NCBI RefSeq assembly: GCF_900100695.1
Contig: NZ_FNCF01000003.1
Location: 124,001 to 188,000, forward strand
DNA: 64,000 nucleotides
From: Klenkia brasiliensis
Lineage (GTDB): Bacteria; Actinomycetota; Actinomycetes; Mycobacteriales; Geodermatophilaceae
Direction: 5' to 3'
Positions 60,861 through 64,000 of this stretch are shown here, one piece after another. Position 1 is the first letter of the stretch. Each line of letters opens with the position of its first letter. The notes under the pieces are model-generated. The model did no database searches. It saw only the letters and a program-made list of their open reading frames with translations, and had not been told where the DNA came from. Both the position numbers and the translations under genes were made by a program.

Positions 60861-61679
60861 TCAGCGGTAGTTCACGTGCACGTGGTCGTAGTGGTTCGCG
60901 GTCGTGCCACCGCGGTCCTCCATCATCACCCACGACCCGCCCGGCGAGGACAGCATCCGCTGGTTCCAGATGAGGTACTCCACGCCGAGCTCGTCCCAGT
61001 GGGCCCGGTGGTAGGCCACGATCGCGTCGCCGAGGGCCTCGTCGGTCAGGACCATGTAGTCCAGGGCGTTGCCCGAGGGGTGCCCGTCGGGGTCGGCCGC
61101 GCTGGGCCGGGTGCCGCCGAGGGTGATCGAGTCCGCGCCGGGCACGTTGCTCACCACGGCGTCCGCGGCGGCCTGCACCCGCGAGGACACCGGGCCGGCG
61201 CTGTTGCGGATCGTCGCGGTGCCGGCGACGGCCGCGGTGGACGTCGAGGCCGACCCGGCCGACGAGGAGGACGACGCGGCGGCGGCGGCAGCGGCCTCCG
61301 CGGCGGCGGCCTCGGCGGCGGCGGCCTCGGCGGCGGCCGCCTCCGCGGCGGCTGCCGCGGCGGCCTGCTGGTCCAGCACCGCCTGGTCGGCGGCGGCCTG
61401 CGACGCGGCGGCCGCGGCCTGCTGGTCCTCGCGGCTGCTGCGGCTGGCCGCGAGGTCGGCGAGCTCGCCGAGGTCGGGGGCGCTCTGCGCGCTCAGGCCC
61501 AGCTCGGCGGCGACGCTGAGCGGCTCGGCCGTGGCGGCCGGGGCCACGGGGCCGGAGCCGACGAGCACGTGGGCCAGCACGGCGCCGGCGGCGGTGACGC
61601 CGAGGGCGGCGGCCGCGCGCTGGCGGCCGCCGGGCACGCGCCGGTGACGGGCGCGCGCGGGAGATGAGGGGGTCGCCAT
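60861..61679 (-). CDS. secreted Ala-rich protein with cell-wall-type C-terminal domain
   Basis: The 272-residue protein has a basic n-region, a hydrophobic segment (AAAALGVTAAGAVLAHVLVG), an Ala/Glu-rich coiled-coil-like linker (AAAEAAAAEAAAAEA) and a C-terminal domain with HPSGNALDYMV and NHYDHVHVNY. The latter resembles the ARB_07466-type domain related to VanY peptidases. It probably acts on or binds peptidoglycan. The c-di-AMP riboswitch directly upstream, a common control of wall hydrolases in actinobacteria, supports this. Confidence 0.8.
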   Translation of the reverse strand: MATPSSPARARHRRVPGGRQRAAAALGVTAAGAVLAHVLVGSGPVAPAATAEPLSVAAELGLSAQSAPDLGELADLAASRSSREDQQAAAAASQAAADQAVLDQQAAAAAAAEAAAAEAAAAEAAAAEAAAAAAASSSSSAGSASTSTAAVAGTATIRNSAGPVSSRVQAAADAVVSNVPGADSITLGGTRPSAADPDGHPSGNALDYMVLTDEALGDAIVAYHRAHWDELGVEYLIWNQRMLSSPGGSWVMMEDRGGTTANHYDHVHVNYR

Positions 61680-61689
61680 GCGGCGGCAC

Positions 61690-61877
61690 TCCAAGAGGTC
61701 TTCCGATGCCGCCTACCGGGTTAGCTGACGGGTTCGGACGGGAAGTCGCCCTACCCCCTCGCGGTCGTGCGCGACCGGTCGGGGGCTGCACCCCAGTGCT
61801 GCGGTTGGGTCCCCGGCTCGCCCTGTGCCTCTCCAGACCAGTGGCGACTCGACGGCGTCCCCCCGGGATGGGCGGAC
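61690..61877 (-). ncRNA. c-di-AMP (ydaO/yuaA) riboswitch
   Basis: Read on the minus strand, the leader of the wall-protein gene contains GGGGTAGGGCGACTTCCCG and then CCGAACCCGTCAGCTAACC followed by CGGTAGGCGG. These are the most conserved elements of the ydaO/yuaA riboswitch 3' half. The 5' end is approximate, based on a TACCGT hexamer at 61884-61889. High c-di-AMP usually turns such genes off. The element ends about ten bases before the start codon. Confidence 0.8.
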
Positions 61878-61976
61878 CCGGCCACGGTAGCCACTCCGCA
61901 CAGCGCGCGCCAAGCAATCGGCGACATTGCGTCACGTGATGTCGCGTGTCCCACACGCTGTGACAGCATCCGCCGG

Positions 61977-63296
61977 GTGACCGAGGACCACCCCGCGGTG
62001 CTGGCCCTGCAGGCGCTCGTCCGGCACCCCACGGTGGCCGACCGCGACCCCGCCCGCACCGACCCCGCACCCTTCACCGCGCTGCGGGCCACGCTGGCCG
62101 AGCACTTCCCGCGGCTGCACGGCCTGGAGCGCCTCGAGGTCGAGCCGCACGCGCTGCTGGTCCGCTGGCCGGGCCGGACACCGGGCGACCCGGTCGTGCT
62201 CATGGCGCACCTGGACGTCGTCCCGGTCGAGGACGGCTGGACCCACCCGCCCTTCGCCGCCGAGATCCACGACGGCGCGGTGTGGGGCCGCGGCACGCTG
62301 GACGACAAGGGCTCCGTCGTCGGCATCTGCGCCGCCGTCGAGGAGCTCCTGGCCGAGGGCTTCGTGCCCAGCCGGGACGTGTGGCTGTCCTTCGGCGCCA
62401 CCGAGGAGGTCTCGGGGACGACGGCGGTCGACGCGGTGGCGCAGCTGCGGGCCCGCGGGGTCGCGCCGTGGTTCGTGCTCGACGAGGGCGGCGCGGTCGC
62501 CTCGGGCGCCTTCCCGATGGTGACCGCGCCCCTGGCGGTCGTCGGGGTGACCGAGAAGGGCGTGACCTCGGTCGAGCTGGTCGCCGAGGGCGCCGGCGGG
62601 CACGCCTCCACCCCCGCGGCGAACGGCCCGACCGCGCGGCTGGCCCGGGCGATCACGGCGCTGGAGCGCAGCCCGCTGCCGGCCCGGGCGCCCGCGCCCA
62701 CCCTCGAGCTGCTGCGCCGGCTGGGCCCGCAGCTGCCCGCGCCGCTGCGGCCGGTGCTCGCCCGGGCCGACCGGCTGGCCCCGGTGCTCACCCGGGTGCT
62801 GCGGGCCGCCGGCGCCGAGGCCGCGGCGATGGTGCGGACGACGGCCGCCGTCACCACGCTGTCCGGTTCGCCCGCGCTCAACGTCATCGCCTCCTCCGCC
62901 CGCGCCGGGGTCAACCTGCGGGTGATGGTCGGCGACACCGTGGACGGGGTGCTGGAGCACGTGCGGGCGACGGTGGGCGACGGAGTCCGGGTGGAGGTGG
63001 TCGAGCGCAACGAGCCCAGCCCGGTCTCCCCCTGGGACGACGACGCGTTCCGGCTGCTGGAACGGGTCACCGGCGAGGTCTTCCCCGAGGCGGTCCCGAC
63101 GCCCTACGTGATGATGGCCGCCACCGACGCCCGGTTCTTCACCGCCATCAGCGACCGGGTGTACCGCTTCACCCCGTTCCGGATGAGCAAGGAGCAGCGC
63201 GCGGCCATCCACGCCGCCGACGAGCGGATCGGCGTGCAGGACCTGCTGGACGGCGTCCGCTGGTACCGCCGGCTGCTGCAGGAGCTGCCGGCGTGA
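61977..63296 (+). CDS. M20 family metallopeptidase (PM20D1/CPS1-like)
   Basis: The 439-residue protein has the M20 zinc site: MAHLDVVPV (His, Asp), GRGTLDDKGS (bridging Asp), SFGATEEVSG (Glu-Glu) and a Glu/Asp in LDEGGAV. A dimerisation lid domain is in the middle. The C-terminal element AATDARFFTAI followed by YRFTPFRM resembles PM20D1/carboxypeptidase S proteins (NTDxRFF). It probably cleaves or forms N-acyl amino acids or dipeptides. GTG 61977 lies seven bases after CAGCAT. Confidence 0.88.
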   Translation: MTEDHPAVLALQALVRHPTVADRDPARTDPAPFTALRATLAEHFPRLHGLERLEVEPHALLVRWPGRTPGDPVVLMAHLDVVPVEDGWTHPPFAAEIHDGAVWGRGTLDDKGSVVGICAAVEELLAEGFVPSRDVWLSFGATEEVSGTTAVDAVAQLRARGVAPWFVLDEGGAVASGAFPMVTAPLAVVGVTEKGVTSVELVAEGAGGHASTPAANGPTARLARAITALERSPLPARAPAPTLELLRRLGPQLPAPLRPVLARADRLAPVLTRVLRAAGAEAAAMVRTTAAVTTLSGSPALNVIASSARAGVNLRVMVGDTVDGVLEHVRATVGDGVRVEVVERNEPSPVSPWDDDAFRLLERVTGEVFPEAVPTPYVMMAATDARFFTAISDRVYRFTPFRMSKEQRAAIHAADERIGVQDLLDGVRWYRRLLQELPA

Positions 63297-64000
63297 ACCG
63301 CAGGGCGCAGACGCTGTTCGCCGTCGTCGGCGCGCTGTCGGTGGTCGAGGTCGCCAGCGGCGTGCTGCAGGGCTTCTACACCCCGGTGTTCACCGACGTG
63401 GCCCGCGCGCTGGGCATCTCCGACGGCGACGTGAACTGGTTCGAGGCCGCCCAGCTCGTCGCGTCCGCCCTGCTGGTGCCGGTGCTGGCGCGGCTGGCCG
63501 ACCTGCACGGCCACCGCCGGGTGCTGCTGGTCTCCACCGCGGTCACCGCGCTGGGCAGCTGGGTCATGGCCGTGGCGCCGGCGACCGGCGCGGCCGGGTT
63601 CGGCGTCTTCGTCGTCGGGTCGGCGCTGCAGGGCGCCTACGTGGTCTGGCTGCCGCTGGAGGTGGCGATCGTGCACCGCCGCGCCGCCGCCGACGACCAC
63701 CGCACCCGCCGGGCCGCCGGCGTCCTGGTGGCGTTCCTGCAGCTCGGTGTGCTCGCGGGCGCGTTGACCAGCGGTGCGCTGGTGGACTCCGTGCCCGTGC
63801 CGGTGCTGCTGGCCATCCCGGCGCTGGTGGTCACCGCCTGCCTGGTCGTCGTCGCCGTCGGCGTGGAGCCCGACCCGCCGCGCGCCCCCGGTCGGCTGGA
63901 CCTGCCGGGCCTGGGGCTGTTGACCGCGGCGCTGCTGCTGGTGATGGCCGGGCTGGTCGCCGTCCGGCTGCTCGGGCCCGGCGCGGTCCTGCCGTGGGTG
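63293..64000 (+). CDS. MFS transporter (truncated by the window edge)
   Basis: The frame starts at GTG 63293, overlapping the peptidase stop (GTGA), and is open to the right edge (236 residues). It encodes at least seven hydrophobic segments and the MFS loop motif LARLADLHGHRRVLLVS between TM2 and TM3. It is probably a drug or solute exporter of the DHA2/14-TM type, based on the weakly conserved layout. Coupling to the peptidase gene suggests a linked substrate. Confidence 0.85.
   Translation, partial: MNRRAQTLFAVVGALSVVEVASGVLQGFYTPVFTDVARALGISDGDVNWFEAAQLVASALLVPVLARLADLHGHRRVLLVSTAVTALGSWVMAVAPATGAAGFGVFVVGSALQGAYVVWLPLEVAIVHRRAAADDHRTRRAAGVLVAFLQLGVLAGALTSGALVDSVPVPVLLAIPALVVTACLVVVAVGVEPDPPRAPGRLDLPGLGLLTAALLLVMAGLVAVRLLGPGAVLPWV

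Noticed and set aside
61260-61400. Simple-repeat (GCC/GGC) expansion as a separate repeat element
   Set aside because: It is the coding sequence of the Ala/Glu-rich spacer in the wall protein.
1-64000. CRISPR arrays, rRNA genes, insertion sequences
   Set aside because: No regularly spaced direct repeats, no rRNA-like segments and no transposase were seen on either strand.

Overview
The window is very GC-rich, rich in GTG starts, tightly packed, and full of actinobacterial families. The overall character suggests a Geodermatophilaceae-like actinobacterium (Blastococcus/Modestobacter/Geodermatophilus type). That assignment is an inference from gene content and style, not from a marker gene.

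Layout. (1) 1-2.7 kb has visibly lower GC and looks like the right end of an integrative element. It holds a PD-(D/E)XK-like nuclease gene and a PIN-domain gene, and ends in what looks like the 3' end of a tRNA-Leu gene followed by a tRNA-type terminator (probable attR). (2) 2.7-21 kb is ordinary accessory chromosome: DUF1697, NAD-epimerase, UBP zinc finger, dienelactone hydrolase, class A beta-lactamase, esterase, alcohol dehydrogenase, VanZ, aquaporin, two tandem AraC regulators, a PAS-PAS-GAF-SpoIIE phosphatase, Nei2 glycosylase, a hemerythrin-like protein, an MmyB-type regulator divergent from an SDR, a small gene behind a perfect LexA box, and Kup. (3) 21-44.2 kb is the most notable part: some nineteen enzyme and transporter genes in short, translationally coupled operons facing several divergent promoters. 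They encode an NMT1/THI5-like ABC importer, a Rieske oxygenase with a VanB-type reductase, an LLM flavin monooxygenase, a 2OG-Fe(II) oxygenase, two FAD oxidoreductases, three amidohydrolases, two amidases (one fused to an AtzH-like domain), formamidase, creatininase, isochorismatase-like hydrolase, cupin, SDR, an MTHFR-like protein and a PPOX protein. Together they look like uptake, oxidation or demethylation, ring opening and ammonia release from an unidentified N-heterocycle. Five of the seven intergenic gaps checked carry a 16-bp GNNAC-N6-GNNAC element resembling GlnR boxes, which would make this a nitrogen-controlled catabolic regulon; no dedicated regulator gene is present. (4) 44.2-64 kb returns to ordinary genes: an LPXTG surface protein, two CBS/CorC-type membrane proteins, esterase, a cupredoxin lipoprotein, WrbA, a SNF2 helicase, YcaQ-type glycosylase, YggT, a zinc dehydrogenase, SelO, a secreted wall-active protein under a c-di-AMP (ydaO/yuaA) riboswitch, an M20 peptidase and a truncated MFS transporter.

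Many genes in the window appear leaderless: a [CT]AnnnT-like -10 hexamer sits 6-8 nt before the GTG. I used this to choose several start codons. Start positions are otherwise best guesses; stop positions are firm.
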